From Methylosinus sp. Sm6 (GTDB taxonomy: Bacteria; Pseudomonadota; Alphaproteobacteria; Rhizobiales; Beijerinckiaceae), in contig NZ_JAINDZ010000026.1 of assembly GCF_019802345.1 (NCBI RefSeq), positions 1-64,000 of the forward strand: a stretch of DNA of 64,000 nucleotides, written 5' to 3'. Each line of letters begins with the position of its first letter. Within the stretch, counting starts at the first letter, position 1. A program made the position numbers and the translations under genes. Below are positions 47,702 through 56,562 of the stretch, one piece after another. The notes under the pieces are model-generated. The model was not told the DNA's origin, did not search any database, and saw only the letters and a program-made list of their open reading frames with translations.

Positions 47702-48379
47702 CGTCGCCGAGGACTTGCAGAAGTCCAGTCCGGCGAGAATGAGATTGCCGATCTGGCGCGGCTCGCGGGCGAGATCGCGGAACACCGCCTTGAGGTCGAC
47801 GCCGCCGTCGGGCGTCACCGCGGTCTGCGCGAGCGGCGGCAGCGCGCGCGCCGCCGGATCATTGATGACGCGCACCACTGCGAACGGCAGGCGCCGACGC
47901 GCGGCGAAGTCCGCGGCGATATGCGTTTCCATATCGACGGCGACGGCGCCGGTCTTCGACCGCAGCGCCGCTTTGGCCCTCGGATCGAGCACGGGCGCCT
48001 CGACGCCGACGATGACGCCGGAAGCGATCTTGCCGCCCGCCGCGGCGAGCCCTTCGCTCAGAATCCCCGAGAGCTCCGCGCTGGTTTCGTAGCGCACGCC
48101 GTCGGCGACGACGGCGCTGCCGACGACGACATCGCCCGGATGCAGAGCCGGATCCAGTCCGCCCGCTATGCCGAAGCTGACCACGCCGGCGAGGGCGAAG
48201 CCCTGCGTGCGCTCCAACGCCGCGCGCAGTCCCTCCGTATCGGCGCCGCTGCAAATCGGCACCAATCCCTCGCCCTCCGCGCAGGCGCGCTCGCTGAGCA
48301 GCCCGGTGATGATGAGAAAGCGCGGGGGCTCGTCGTCATCATGGCCGTCCAAGCGGCGTCTAGAGGCCGGTCTGGACAA
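47642..48379 (-). CDS. hpnG: Adenosylhopane nucleosidase HpnG
   Basis: A 245-residue member of the nucleoside phosphorylase/MTA nucleosidase family that removes adenine from adenosylhopane to give ribosylhopane, the step after HpnH. Core motifs are VVSFGIAGGLDPALHPGDVVVG, VGVEAPVLDP, AVDMETHIAADFAARRRLPFAVVRVINDPA. The N-terminus is uncertain: the frame opens within the end of shc and only TTG codons (48379, 48352) are available before the conserved RFLIITGLLSERACAEG. It overlaps shc by 20 bases, so they are co-translated, and overlaps convergent hpnH by 60 bases. Confidence 0.89.
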   Translation of the reverse strand: MSRPASRRRLDGHDDDEPPRFLIITGLLSERACAEGEGLVPICSGADTEGLRAALERTQGFALAGVVSFGIAGGLDPALHPGDVVVGSAVVADGVRYETSAELSGILSEGLAAAGGKIASGVIVGVEAPVLDPRAKAALRSKTGAVAVDMETHIAADFAARRRLPFAVVRVINDPAARALPPLAQTAVTPDGGVDLKAVFRDLAREPRQIGNLILAGLDFCKSSATLGRCGRLLGPLLSLGLPEL

Positions 48380-50327
48380 TTTTGCTGTTGCCTCTCTGCA
48401 GGTTCCGGTAGCGGGCCAGCGCCCATAGCGGGAAGAATTTGGCGTAGCCGTGATAGCGCAGATAGAACACGCGGGGGAAGCCGGTCGCGGTGAACAGCTC
48501 TTCCGTCCACAGGCCGTCCTCGGCCTGCTGCGCCTGGAGATAAGCGATCCCTCGCGCCACCGCGAGATGGCCGACCTCGCCCGCCGCCATCAGCGCCAGC
48601 ATGGCCCAAGCCGTTTGTGAGGGCGTGCTCGGCGCCTTCTCATAGCCGCGATAGTCGAGCTTGTAGCTGTCGCCGTCCTCGCCCCAGCCGCCGTCCTCGT
48701 TCTGAATGGCGACGAGCCAATCGACCGCGCGGCGCATGGCGCGATGCTCGGGCGCGACGCCGGCGGCGTTCAGCGCGCAGAGCGCCGACCAGGTCCCATA
48801 AATATAGTTCATGCCCCAGCGGCCGAACCAGCTGCCGTCGGGCATTTGCTCGGTGAGCAGATAGTCGACGCCTTCCTTCATCCGCGGGCTCGACTCCGGC
48901 TTGTCGCCGAGCTGCGCGAGCATCGAGACGCAACGCGCCGAAACATCGGCGGTCGGCGGATCGAGCAGCGCGCCGTGATCGGCGAAGGGAATGTGGTTGA
49001 GATAGTAATATTCATTGTCGGCGTCGAAGGCGCCCCAGCCGCCGTTGCGGCTCTGCAGCCCTTCGATCCATTCGCGCGCGCGGGCGATGCGTTCGTCATA
49101 GGGCTGCGCGGCGCCGCGAAAAGCGCGGTCCATCGCCGTCACCACCACGGCGGTGTCGTCGACGTCGGGATAATGCGGGTTGGCGTATTGGAAAGCCCAG
49201 CCGCCGGGCCGCACATCGGGACGCTGCACGGCCCAGTCGCCCTTCACATCGAGCACCTGCAGCGGCGCCAGCCATTCGAGCGCGGCGCGCGCGCGCGCCT
49301 CGTTCTCCTCGCCGCCGACCTCGAGCAGCGCGTGACAGGCGAGCGCCGTGTCCCACACCGGCGAGACGCAGGGCTGGCAATAGGCTTCGTCGTCCTTGAT
49401 CACCAGCAGGCGCTCGATCGATTCGCGCGCGAGCCTCACGCGCTCGTCGTCGGCGGGGACGCCGAGCAGGTCATACATTTCGAGGCTGTTGACCATTGCG
49501 GGGAAGATCGCGCCGAGTCCGTCGACGCCATTGAGCCGCTCGGTCACGAAGGCCTCGGCCGCTTTGATGGCGCGGGCGCGCGGGCCCTTGGGAAAATAGG
49601 GCTCGGCGGCGCGCAGGAATTTATCGATGGCGCCGAAGACGGCGATCAGCGCCGGATGCTGATGCGCGCCCTTGGGCCAGTCTTTCACCTCCTCGGGGGG
49701 CGTCGTGAACAGCTCGCGAATATGCACGCCGAGCCGATTGACTGCTTGCGGCTTCAAGCTCTGCAGCACCAGCAGCGGCACGAGCACGGTGCGGCCCCAA
49801 TAGGAGATTTTGTCGATATGGAAGGGGAACCATTTCGGCAGCAGCATGATCTCCACCGGCATTGCCGGCACGGCGCGCCATGGAACTTGCGCATAGAGCG
49901 CGAGCAGCGCCCTCGTGAACACATTGCTGCGCGCCGCGCCGCCATGCGCGAGGATCGCCTCGCGCGCGCGCTTCATATGCGGCGCGTCGATGTCGTCGCC
50001 GATCATCTTCAGCGCAAAATAGGCCTTCACGCTGGCGCTCATGTCGAAGGCGCCCGCGTGGAACAGTGGCCAGCCGCCATGCGCGCCCTGAATGCGGCGC
50101 AGATAATTGCCGATCTTGCCTTCGAGAACATGATCGATCGGCTCGTCGCGATAATGGCGCATCAGCACATATTCGGCGGGAATGGTGGCGTCCGCCTCGA
50201 GCTCGAAGCACCAATGTCCGTCCGCCTTGCCGAGCGCGGTGAGCGCCGTCGTCGCCCGCGTGATGCTCACGTCGAGCGTCTCGGTGGAGTAGTCGGGCGT
50301 CTTCGTCGCCAGCGCCGTCGCGGTCAT
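48360..50327 (-). CDS. shc: Squalene-hopene cyclase
   Basis: A 655-residue monotopic membrane enzyme that cyclises squalene to hopene and hopanol. The catalytic DxDD motif is PDVDDTAVV in the C-terminal barrel. Several QW repeats are present (QGAHGGWPLF, QSRNGGWGAF, QMPDGSWFGRWG, QNEDGGWGED). LPKWFPFHIDKISYWGRTVLVPLLVL is the membrane-entry region. CGAAAGGATCGAG precedes the ATG before TATALATKT. It is the first gene of the shc-hpnG pair. With hpnH on the opposite strand it provides the hopanoid core and first two side-chain steps. Confidence 0.97.
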   Translation of the reverse strand: MTATALATKTPDYSTETLDVSITRATTALTALGKADGHWCFELEADATIPAEYVLMRHYRDEPIDHVLEGKIGNYLRRIQGAHGGWPLFHAGAFDMSASVKAYFALKMIGDDIDAPHMKRAREAILAHGGAARSNVFTRALLALYAQVPWRAVPAMPVEIMLLPKWFPFHIDKISYWGRTVLVPLLVLQSLKPQAVNRLGVHIRELFTTPPEEVKDWPKGAHQHPALIAVFGAIDKFLRAAEPYFPKGPRARAIKAAEAFVTERLNGVDGLGAIFPAMVNSLEMYDLLGVPADDERVRLARESIERLLVIKDDEAYCQPCVSPVWDTALACHALLEVGGEENEARARAALEWLAPLQVLDVKGDWAVQRPDVRPGGWAFQYANPHYPDVDDTAVVVTAMDRAFRGAAQPYDERIARAREWIEGLQSRNGGWGAFDADNEYYYLNHIPFADHGALLDPPTADVSARCVSMLAQLGDKPESSPRMKEGVDYLLTEQMPDGSWFGRWGMNYIYGTWSALCALNAAGVAPEHRAMRRAVDWLVAIQNEDGGWGEDGDSYKLDYRGYEKAPSTPSQTAWAMLALMAAGEVGHLAVARGIAYLQAQQAEDGLWTEELFTATGFPRVFYLRYHGYAKFFPLWALARYRNLQRGNSKIVQTGL

Positions 50328-50367
50328 CTCGATCCTTTCGTCCGATCGTGCGTATAAAATCCTTCGG

Positions 50368-50673
50368 TCACAACCGCGCGACGCGCAGGCTCGGCGCCTC
50401 GGCGCCGCTCGGCGGCTTGACCACGATCTCGACATCCTGTCCGAGCGCGACGAGGAAACGCAGCAGCCGCTCGACCGAGAACTGCCGGAAGTCGCCGCGC
50501 AGCATTTTGGAGACGTCCGGCTGCTTGACGCCGAACAGGCAGGCGGCCTCGACCTGCTTCAAGCCGCGCTCCTTCATGAGTCGGCCGATCTTGCCGACCA
50601 GCTGCGCCTTGAGGGTGCTGTCGTCGCTCTGACGCATAAGCTCATGCGCAACTCGTTGCTCTGCCCCTTTCAT
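50368..50673 (-). CDS. XRE/HigA-like helix-turn-helix protein
   Basis: A 101-residue protein. Residues 22-85 are a helix-turn-helix (LVGKIGRLMKERGLKQVEAACLFGVKQPDVSKMLRGDFRQFSVERLLRFLVALGQDVEIVVKP) of the HTH_37/XRE type that usually partners a RelE-like toxin. No toxin gene is visible on the same strand upstream, where a long palindromic repeat fills the gap. It could be an orphan antitoxin or a stand-alone regulator. AGAGGACG precedes the ATG. It lies just upstream of shc on the same strand. Confidence 0.86.
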   Translation of the reverse strand: MKGAEQRVAHELMRQSDDSTLKAQLVGKIGRLMKERGLKQVEAACLFGVKQPDVSKMLRGDFRQFSVERLLRFLVALGQDVEIVVKPPSGAEAPSLRVARL

Positions 50674-50721
50674 CGTCCTCTGTCCGGGTCGCTGGGCAAT
50701 CGAGTGAATGATAATCCCTAA

Positions 50722-50842
50722 CCCTCGTCCTGAGGAGCCGCCGCAGGCGGCGTCTCGAAGGACGGCCAAGGGACGAATCCCGGGCGTCTCGCCCGTGGCT
50801 GTCCTTCGAGACGCCCGCTTCGCGAGCTCCTCAGGACGAGGG
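50722..50842. repeat. Long inverted repeat (CCCTCGTCCTGAGGAGC family)
   Basis: A 121-base element with perfect 17-bp ends (CCCTCGTCCTGAGGAGC / GCTCCTCAGGACGAGGG) and a second perfect inner pair GTCTCGAAGGAC / GTCCTTCGAGAC. The middle holds GGGCG...CGCCC-type words. Elements of this look are abundant in Hyphomicrobiales genomes, where they resemble non-autonomous mobile repeats. It lies where the toxin partner of the XRE gene would be expected. Confidence 0.7.
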
Positions 50843-50883
50843 TGAAAGGCTGTTTTTCCATCACCCGATGCCCTTTGGGTCGC

Positions 50884-51051
50884 TCAGCAGAGCTTCGTCA
50901 GCGTGAGCAGTTGCAATAGGAGCGTGAGCGCGAGCATCCATCGAATATGCCGCATGTGCCGCTCGATTCTCTCGAACGTCGCATCTGTTCGGAGCGCGAT
51001 GGAGCCGGCCTCCGCCTCGATTTCTCTGCGCTCGGTCGCCGAGTGGTCCAT
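50884..51051 (-). CDS. Small membrane-anchored protein, 55 residues
   Basis: A short gene read from ATG on the minus strand. The product starts MDHSATERREIEAEAGSIAL, continues as a charged amphipathic helix (RTDATFERIERHMRHIR) and ends in one membrane helix (WMLALTLLLQLLTLTKLC). GAGAGGG lies about 8 bases upstream. The two other frames through the region give no plausible protein. Similar tail-anchored small helical proteins are common and poorly known. It diverges from the Rieske gene and faces the long inverted repeat. Confidence 0.6.
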   Translation of the reverse strand: MDHSATERREIEAEAGSIALRTDATFERIERHMRHIRWMLALTLLLQLLTLTKLC

Positions 51052-51205
51052 ATGGGAGCCCTCTCAATTCGGGACGATCTCGAATATAGTGATCTTCCTA
51101 TATCGTCAAGCGCGGCGGCGGCTGGCTCATCCCTTGCTAAAAACATTTCCAGAGTTCGCCGCGTTCTTGTCGCGACGCGGCGTTTGTTGGAAAGGGGTCA
51201 AGCCG

Positions 51206-51577
51206 ATGGACGATCTTTTTGTGATTTGTCGAACAGGCCACATAGAGGACGGCCAGGCCCATGGCTTCGTCCTGATGCGCGCCTACGACAATGGCGACAC
51301 CAAGCCCTGGCCGATCCTGATCACCCGCAAGGGCAACAACTTCTTCGGCTTCGAGAACTCCTGCCCGCACGAGAACATGCGGCTCGACACGACGCAGGGC
51401 GTGTTCCTGGACGAGGACGGCAATTTTCTCACCTGCGGGCGGCATCGCGCGCAATTCGACATCGACACGGGCCATTGCTTCATCGGCCCCTGCCAGGGCG
51501 CGAAGCTGACGCCTCTCTCGCTCGTCGTCGACGACGGGGATCTCTGCATCACCGGAGTGATGCTGGCGGACGAGTGA
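51206..51577 (+). CDS. Rieske [2Fe-2S] ferredoxin-like protein
   Basis: A 123-residue soluble Rieske protein. The cluster ligands are CPHENM (Cys-x-His) and CGRHRAQFD (Cys-x-x-His), 22 residues apart, with no second Cys pair outside the ligands; this is the dioxygenase-ferredoxin type, not the bc1 type. The N-terminus DLFVICRTGHIEDGQAHGFVLMR is unusual. GGGG lies 8 bases before the ATG. It lies 70 bases upstream of a 250-residue protein of unknown family on the same strand, so it may feed electrons to that protein or its partner. No oxygenase alpha subunit is near. Confidence 0.88.
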   Translation: MDDLFVICRTGHIEDGQAHGFVLMRAYDNGDTKPWPILITRKGNNFFGFENSCPHENMRLDTTQGVFLDEDGNFLTCGRHRAQFDIDTGHCFIGPCQGAKLTPLSLVVDDGDLCITGVMLADE

Positions 51578-51647
51578 CGGCGGGCGTCGGCGCGGGGGAC
51601 GGACCAGCGCGCGGCGCCGGGAAAAGAGAGGACAGCGAGGAAAATTC

Positions 51648-52400
51648 ATGACCGACATGGCGGAACTGCAGAAGCGCAAGCAGCCCCTCAATCTGGCGAT
51701 CGTCTATGTGGACCCGGACGCCTTCATCGCCAATTATATGGGCTGGCTGGAGATCACCACCTTCATCACCGCGCTGCGCGCCGGCGATGTCACGGTTCCC
51801 GCCGACGGCGTGACCCCCAAGCTCACCGCCCAGCAATTGAAGGGCTCCGCGGCGGTCAATTACGGCGGCGACGCGCTGTTCGCCTTCTTCATGACCGCGG
51901 CGCTCAAGGGCGACAAGGCCGCGACGGATAAGGTCGAAGCCGCGCTCGTCGAGAGCATGGGCAAGGATTTCCCGGGCGCCACCTCCTTGTGGAGCTTCCG
52001 CACGCCGATGGATCCGCCCATCAGCCTCGAGGACCATGTCGGCGCCGCCGGCAAGAAGATGCTGCTCGGCGACATCCCGCCGCCGCCGCTGCGCGCCAAG
52101 GAGAATTGGAACTCCGGCATCCGCTTCTTCGAGCAGGCGCGCAAATCCAATTTCGTCCATGAGATCATGTATCCGCTGGCGCTGTGGAGCCGCGAGCGCT
52201 GGACGGACACGCTGGAGAAGGGAATCTCCTTCCTCACGCATATCGAGGACAATGTCCCGGTGCTGCGCGAGGTGCTCGAGGAAAAGCGCAATGATCAGGC
52301 ATTCGTCGCCAATCTGCTGCTCAAATTGGCGCCGGCGATCGATCAGGAGCTGACCGAGGACATGGAGGGCTTCCTCCGCTCGCTGGCGCGCCGCAACTGA
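51648..52400 (+). CDS. Unknown 250-residue protein paired with the Rieske protein
   Basis: A soluble protein with no signal peptide or membrane helix. It begins MTDMAELQKRKQPLNLAIVYVDPDAFIANYMGWLEITTF, contains KGSAAVNYGGDALFAFFMTAAL, LWSFRTPMDPPISLEDHVG, then a Trp- and Arg-rich helical part (NWNSGIRFFEQARKSNFVHEIMYPLALWSRERW) and an acidic C-terminus. I see no recognised cofactor motif; scattered His (DHVG, NFVHE, LTHIED) with Glu could bind metal, but this is speculative. GAGAGGACAGCGAGG precedes the ATG. Likely co-transcribed with the Rieske gene. A large helical oxygen- or ligand-binding fold is possible; no family is named. Confidence 0.76.
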   Translation: MTDMAELQKRKQPLNLAIVYVDPDAFIANYMGWLEITTFITALRAGDVTVPADGVTPKLTAQQLKGSAAVNYGGDALFAFFMTAALKGDKAATDKVEAALVESMGKDFPGATSLWSFRTPMDPPISLEDHVGAAGKKMLLGDIPPPPLRAKENWNSGIRFFEQARKSNFVHEIMYPLALWSRERWTDTLEKGISFLTHIEDNVPVLREVLEEKRNDQAFVANLLLKLAPAIDQELTEDMEGFLRSLARRN

Positions 52401-52496
52401 AGGCGCCGCCGAGCAAGATTGCTTCCGATGAGAAGACGGCGGTCGCCTCGGCCGTCGTCGCGAGCCTGAGCTCGGCGACCAACCGATGCTGGAAAG

Positions 52497-52556
52497 AGCG
52501 AGCCTGAAGCCTCGCTGTCCAGCGCCGCGTTTGGACCGCGAGGCTTAGGGCTCGCT
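52497..52556. repeat. GAGCCT-family palindromic repeat, complete copy
   Basis: The longest copy of the family: 25-base arms (AGCGAGCCTGAAGCCTCGC plus TGTCCA; TGGACC plus GCGAGGCTTAGGGCTCGCT) pair with only three mismatches around a 10-base loop, and TTTT follows on the plus strand. It may terminate the Rieske unit and, from the other side, the ABC exporter unit. It gives the consensus for the shorter copies near 28.7, 35.1 and 36.2 kb. Confidence 0.7.
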
Positions 52557-52580
52557 TTTCGGGCGGCCGGCTTTTCTGAT

Positions 52581-53321
52581 TCACGCCGCCGCGAGCACGA
52601 CTTCCTTATATTCCGGGATCACCTCCTCGGGCGAGCCGACCGCGCGCACCGACCCGTCGTCGATCCAGATGAGCCGGTCGCAGAGGGTGGCGAGGAAGTG
52701 GAGATCGTGGGAGACGACCAGGATCGTCCCCTTCTTGGCGAAATCCGAGATGAACGCCTCGCATTTGGCCTGAAACACTTCGTCGCCGACCGACAGCGCC
52801 TCGTCGACGATGAGAATGTCGGCGTCGGCGTTGGCGCAGATGGCGAAGGCGACGCGCGCCACCATGCCGCTCGAGTAGAGCCGCATCGGCTGATCGAAGA
52901 AGGGGCCGATATCGGCGAAAGCGGCGATCGCCGGCAGGCGCTTCTCCACCTCATTGCGCTTGAGGCCGAGAATGGCGCCGCCGATCAGGGCGTTCTCGCG
53001 CCCGGTGAGCAGGCCGTCGAAGCCCGAGCCGAGCGCGAGGATCGGCGCCACCCGTCCCTTAACCTCGAAGGAGCCGCGCGTCGGCCGCGTGATGCCGCAG
53101 AGAATCTGCAGCAGCGTGGTCTTGCCCGCGCCATTGCGGCCGATGATGCCGACCTTCTCGCCCTTGCCGATCGAGAAGCCGATGTCGTGGAGCACCCAAT
53201 GCTCTTTGTAGAACTTGCGCCACAGGCCGAACAGCACCTGCTTCAGCTGGTCGTTGCGATGCAGATAGAGCTGGAAGGCCTTGCCGACGCCCTCGCAGCG
53301 GATGATGGGCTCAGATGACAT
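52581..53321 (-). CDS. ABC exporter ATPase (polysaccharide type, Wzt/KpsT-like)
   Basis: A 246-residue ATPase. Walker A is GIIGRNGAGKTTLLQ, the signature is RLYSSGMVARVAF, Walker B is ILIVDEALSVGDEVFQAKC, and the switch is VVSHDLHFL. It lacks the C-terminal carbohydrate-binding domain of Wzt from O9-type systems, so it is of the KpsT/RfbE-like short type. It overlaps the permease gene by 11 bases. Together they export an undecaprenyl-linked glycan, teichoic-acid-like or capsular; the rhamnose operon 18 kb away could supply the sugar. Confidence 0.94.
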   Translation of the reverse strand: MSSEPIIRCEGVGKAFQLYLHRNDQLKQVLFGLWRKFYKEHWVLHDIGFSIGKGEKVGIIGRNGAGKTTLLQILCGITRPTRGSFEVKGRVAPILALGSGFDGLLTGRENALIGGAILGLKRNEVEKRLPAIAAFADIGPFFDQPMRLYSSGMVARVAFAICANADADILIVDEALSVGDEVFQAKCEAFISDFAKKGTILVVSHDLHFLATLCDRLIWIDDGSVRAVGSPEEVIPEYKEVVLAAA

Positions 53322-54174
53322 CGACGATCACCGATTTGTAGCGCATGAAGAATTGGTAGCCGAAGATGAACACGCCATAGGAGACGACCACCAGCGCGAC
53401 GTAAGCGAAGGGATCGGGAAGAACCCCGTCGAGCGCCACGCCGCGCAGCATCTCGATATAGTCCCCGATCAGGTTGAAGCGCAGCCAGAAGGTGAGCTTC
53501 GGCGGCATTTGCGAGAGCCGATAGAAGATCGGCGTCGCGAACATCAGCACCGGCACCACCGACACCATGATATGGGCGACGTCGCGCGTGAAGGCGCCGA
53601 GCGCCATCAGAAACCAGACGAGTCCCATCATGAAGCAGGCGAAGGGAATGACGAGCAGCGGCGTGAGCAGGATCGTCCACGGCAGCTCCTGCGCGGTGAC
53701 GAGGCGGAACGCCATATAGACGGCGAAGCTCACGCCCGCGTAGACGAAGGCGCGGATCGTCGCCACCCAGGCGATGGTCTCGCTCGGGAAGATCGACTTC
53801 TTGACGAAGGTGACATGCTCGTGCAGCAGCATCGGCGCGCGATAGGCGAGCTCGCTGAACAGGTTGAAGACGGTCAGCCCGATGAAGATGCCGGCCGCGT
53901 ATTTGGCGATGCTCATGCCCTCGGACAGCTGAGGGAGCGTGATGGAGAACAGCGCCGTATAGGTGAGCAGCATGACGAGCGGCGACAGAACCGCCCACAG
54001 CGGGCCGAGCACGGAGCCGCGGAACCTCACCGTGAGCTCCCGGCGCACCACGGCGCGGATCAGCTCCCGGTGATGCCAGGCGCGCTCGAAGGGGGCGACG
54101 GCTGCCGAAAGGGAGGTCGGGGCGAGCGACTGCAGGTCAGGGCTCCATGGAAAGGTGATTGCGCCGAACCGCAT
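53311..54174 (-). CDS. ABC-2 type polysaccharide exporter permease
   Basis: A 287-residue membrane protein with six predicted helices (for example LWAVLSPLVMLLTYTALFSI, YAAGIFIGLTVFNLFSEL, AFVYAGVSFAVYMAF, LLTPLLVIPFACFMMGLVWFLM, VVPVLMFATPIFY, AYVALVVVSYGVFIFGYQFF). RELIRAVVRRELTVRFRGSVLGPLW is the cytoplasmic start typical of Wzm/KpsM permeases. An earlier in-frame ATG at 54288 would overlap hrcA, so the one before RFGAITFPW is chosen. It pairs with the ATPase gene by overlap. Confidence 0.91.
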   Translation of the reverse strand: MRFGAITFPWSPDLQSLAPTSLSAAVAPFERAWHHRELIRAVVRRELTVRFRGSVLGPLWAVLSPLVMLLTYTALFSITLPQLSEGMSIAKYAAGIFIGLTVFNLFSELAYRAPMLLHEHVTFVKKSIFPSETIAWVATIRAFVYAGVSFAVYMAFRLVTAQELPWTILLTPLLVIPFACFMMGLVWFLMALGAFTRDVAHIMVSVVPVLMFATPIFYRLSQMPPKLTFWLRFNLIGDYIEMLRGVALDGVLPDPFAYVALVVVSYGVFIFGYQFFMRYKSVIVDVI

Positions 54175-54277
54175 AGACCAGTTTGCGGCCGCTCGTGTCA
54201 ACGGTCGCCGACACGGACGGTCGAGAGGAGATCGAGAGGAGGCTTGACCCGCGCCGCCGAGGCGCCATTCTCTCGTC

Positions 54278-55378
54278 ATGATCCGCATGGGCCATCCTCA
54301 CGCGCCGCCGCCGGGATCGAGCGGCCTCGCCAATCTCGGCGAGCGTCCGCGCGAGATTTTCCGCCAGATCGTCGACACTTACCTCGCGAGCGGCGACCCG
54401 GTCGGCTCGCGCCAGCTGTCCCGCCTGCTGCCGATGACGCTGTCGCCGGCCTCGGTCCGCAATGTGATGCAGGACCTCGAGGAATTGGGCCTCGTTTATG
54501 CGCCTCACACCAGCGCCGGCCGCATGCCGACCGAGCTCGGCTTGCGCTTCTTCGTCGATTCGCTGCTGCAGATCGGCGACATGGAGGAGAACGAGCGGGC
54601 GCAGATCGAGGCTCAGGTCGAGGCCGCCTCCAAGGATCATGATCTCGAGCGCGTGCTGGCGGAGGCGACCAGCCTGCTCTCGGGGCTGACGCGCGGCGCC
54701 GCGGTGGTGGTCACCAGCAAGGACAATGCGCGGCTGAAGCAGATCGAATTCGTGCGGCTCGAGCCGGAGCGGGCGCTCGCCATTCTCGTCGGCGAGGACG
54801 GCTCGGTCGAGAACCGCGTTCTGCAGGTGCCGCGCGATCTGCCGGCCTCCTCGCTGGTCGAGGCGGCGAATTATCTCAACGCCCGCATCCGCGGCCGCAC
54901 CCTCGCCGATTTGCGCAGCGAGATCGAAACGGCGCGCAGGGCCGCGCAGACGGAGCTCGACACGCTGACGGCGAGGCTGGTCGAGGCGGGCCTCGCGAGC
55001 TGGGGCGGCGCCGGGGCGGAGCACCGCCAGCTCATCGTTCGCGGCCAGGCCAATCTGCTCGAGGATTTGACGGCCATGGCCGATCTCGAGCGCATTCGCC
55101 TGCTGTTCGCCGACCTCGAGACCAAGACCGAAGTCATCGACCTGCTGGAGCGGGCCGAGACGGGGGAAGGCGTGCGCATCTTCATCGGCTCCGAAAACAA
55201 GCTGTTCTCGCTCTCGGGCTCGTCGATGATCGCCGCGCCCCTGCGCGACGGGGACAAGCGCATCGTCGGCGCGCTCGGCGTCATCGGCCCGACGCGGCTC
55301 AATTATGCGCGCATCGTGCCCATGGTGGATTACACGGCCAAGGTGGTGGCGCGGATCGTCGCCGGCGGCGGCAAATGA
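54278..55378 (+). CDS. hrcA: Heat-inducible transcription repressor HrcA
   Basis: A 366-residue repressor of the CIRCE-controlled chaperone genes. The N-terminal winged helix is [68 protein letters not shown]. The central dimerisation part and the C-terminal [20 protein letters not shown]...[24 protein letters not shown] are typical. The length is normal. In most alphaproteobacteria grpE follows; here a lactate dehydrogenase gene does. No CIRCE inverted repeat was recognised in the window. Confidence 0.95.
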   Translation: MIRMGHPHAPPPGSSGLANLGERPREIFRQIVDTYLASGDPVGSRQLSRLLPMTLSPASVRNVMQDLEELGLVYAPHTSAGRMPTELGLRFFVDSLLQIGDMEENERAQIEAQVEAASKDHDLERVLAEATSLLSGLTRGAAVVVTSKDNARLKQIEFVRLEPERALAILVGEDGSVENRVLQVPRDLPASSLVEAANYLNARIRGRTLADLRSEIETARRAAQTELDTLTARLVEAGLASWGGAGAEHRQLIVRGQANLLEDLTAMADLERIRLLFADLETKTEVIDLLERAETGEGVRIFIGSENKLFSLSGSSMIAAPLRDGDKRIVGALGVIGPTRLNYARIVPMVDYTAKVVARIVAGGGK

Positions 55379-55431
55379 GCGTCGGAGCCAAATGAGCGTC
55401 GAGACGATATGAACGCTCGGATGACGAGGCG

Positions 55432-56562
55432 ATGATCATTTCCTGCGCCGCCGATTTCCGCGACGCCGCGCGGAAAAGACTGCCGCGGTTCCTCTTCGAT
55501 TACATCGACGGCGGCGCCAATGACGAGACGACGCTGCGCGCCAATCTCGAGGATTTGCGCGCCGTGCGGCTGCGCCAGCGCGTGCTGTGCAGCCTGCCCG
55601 AGGTCTCGCTCGCAACCGAATTCTTCGGCCGCCCCGCCGCCCTGCCGGTCGCTCTCGCCCCCGTCGGCCTCGCCGGAATGGCGGCGCGGCGCGGCGAGGC
55701 GCAGTCTGCGGCGGCGGCCATGGCGAGGAATATTCCTTTCACGCTCTCCACCGTGTCGATCTGCCCGCTCGAGGAGGTGGCCGCCGCCTGTCCGCGGCCG
55801 ATCTGGTTCCAGCTCTATGTGCTGAAGGACCGCGGCTTCATGCGGCACATGCTGGAGCGGGCGCGCGCCGCCGGGGTCGAGACGCTCGTCTTCACTGTCG
55901 ATCTGCCGGTCCACGGCTCGCGCTATCGCGACGCGCATTCCGGCCTCTCCGGGCCCTTCGTGCGCACGCGCCGCCTCGCTCAGGCGATGGGGCGGCCGGG
56001 CTGGACATATGACGTCGGCCTGATGGGGCGCCCGCACGATCTCGGCAATATTTCCAGATATCTCGGCAAGCGCACCGGCCTCATCGACTACATCGGCTGG
56101 CTCGGCCGCAATATCGACCCGACCATCGGCTGGCCGGATATCGAATGGGTCCGCGAGTTCTGGCCCGGCCCGATGATCCTCAAGGGCATTTTGGACGTCG
56201 AGGACGCGCGTGAGGCCGTCCGCTTCGGCGCGGATGGACTCGTCGTCTCCAATCACGGCGGCCGCCAGCTCGACGGCGCGCTTTCGACGGCGAAAGCGCT
56301 GCCGCCGATCGCCGACGCGGTGGGAGGCGAGCTCACAATCCTCGCCGATTCGGGCGTGCGCTCGGGACTCGACGTCGTGCGCATGCTGGCGCTCGGCGCG
56401 AGGGGCGTGATGCTCGGGCGCGCCGCGACGTTCGCCCTGGCGGCGGGCGGGCGCGGCGGCGTCGAGACGATGCTCGACCTTCTCGCCGCGGAAATGCGCA
56501 CCGCGATGATTTTGACGGGCGTTTCCTCGATCGCTGCGATCGACCGCTCGATCCTCGCCTGA
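55432..56562 (+). CDS. lldD: FMN-dependent alpha-hydroxy-acid dehydrogenase (L-lactate type)
   Basis: A 376-residue TIM-barrel flavoenzyme oxidising L-lactate or a similar 2-hydroxy acid, giving electrons to quinone. [52 protein letters not shown], the catalytic-His motif [15 protein letters not shown] and [28 protein letters not shown] are all present. The symbol lldD is by similarity; glycolate or mandelate types cannot be excluded. It starts 53 bases after hrcA, in a spacer with a duplicated ATGAGCGTCG word. Confidence 0.91.
   Translation: MIISCAADFRDAARKRLPRFLFDYIDGGANDETTLRANLEDLRAVRLRQRVLCSLPEVSLATEFFGRPAALPVALAPVGLAGMAARRGEAQSAAAAMARNIPFTLSTVSICPLEEVAAACPRPIWFQLYVLKDRGFMRHMLERARAAGVETLVFTVDLPVHGSRYRDAHSGLSGPFVRTRRLAQAMGRPGWTYDVGLMGRPHDLGNISRYLGKRTGLIDYIGWLGRNIDPTIGWPDIEWVREFWPGPMILKGILDVEDAREAVRFGADGLVVSNHGGRQLDGALSTAKALPPIADAVGGELTILADSGVRSGLDVVRMLALGARGVMLGRAATFALAAGGRGGVETMLDLLAAEMRTAMILTGVSSIAAIDRSILA

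Noticed and set aside
50722-50842. Inverted repeat considered as a CRISPR unit or an insertion sequence
   Set aside because: There is one element only, with no spaced direct repeats and no transposase; it fits a non-autonomous palindromic repeat.
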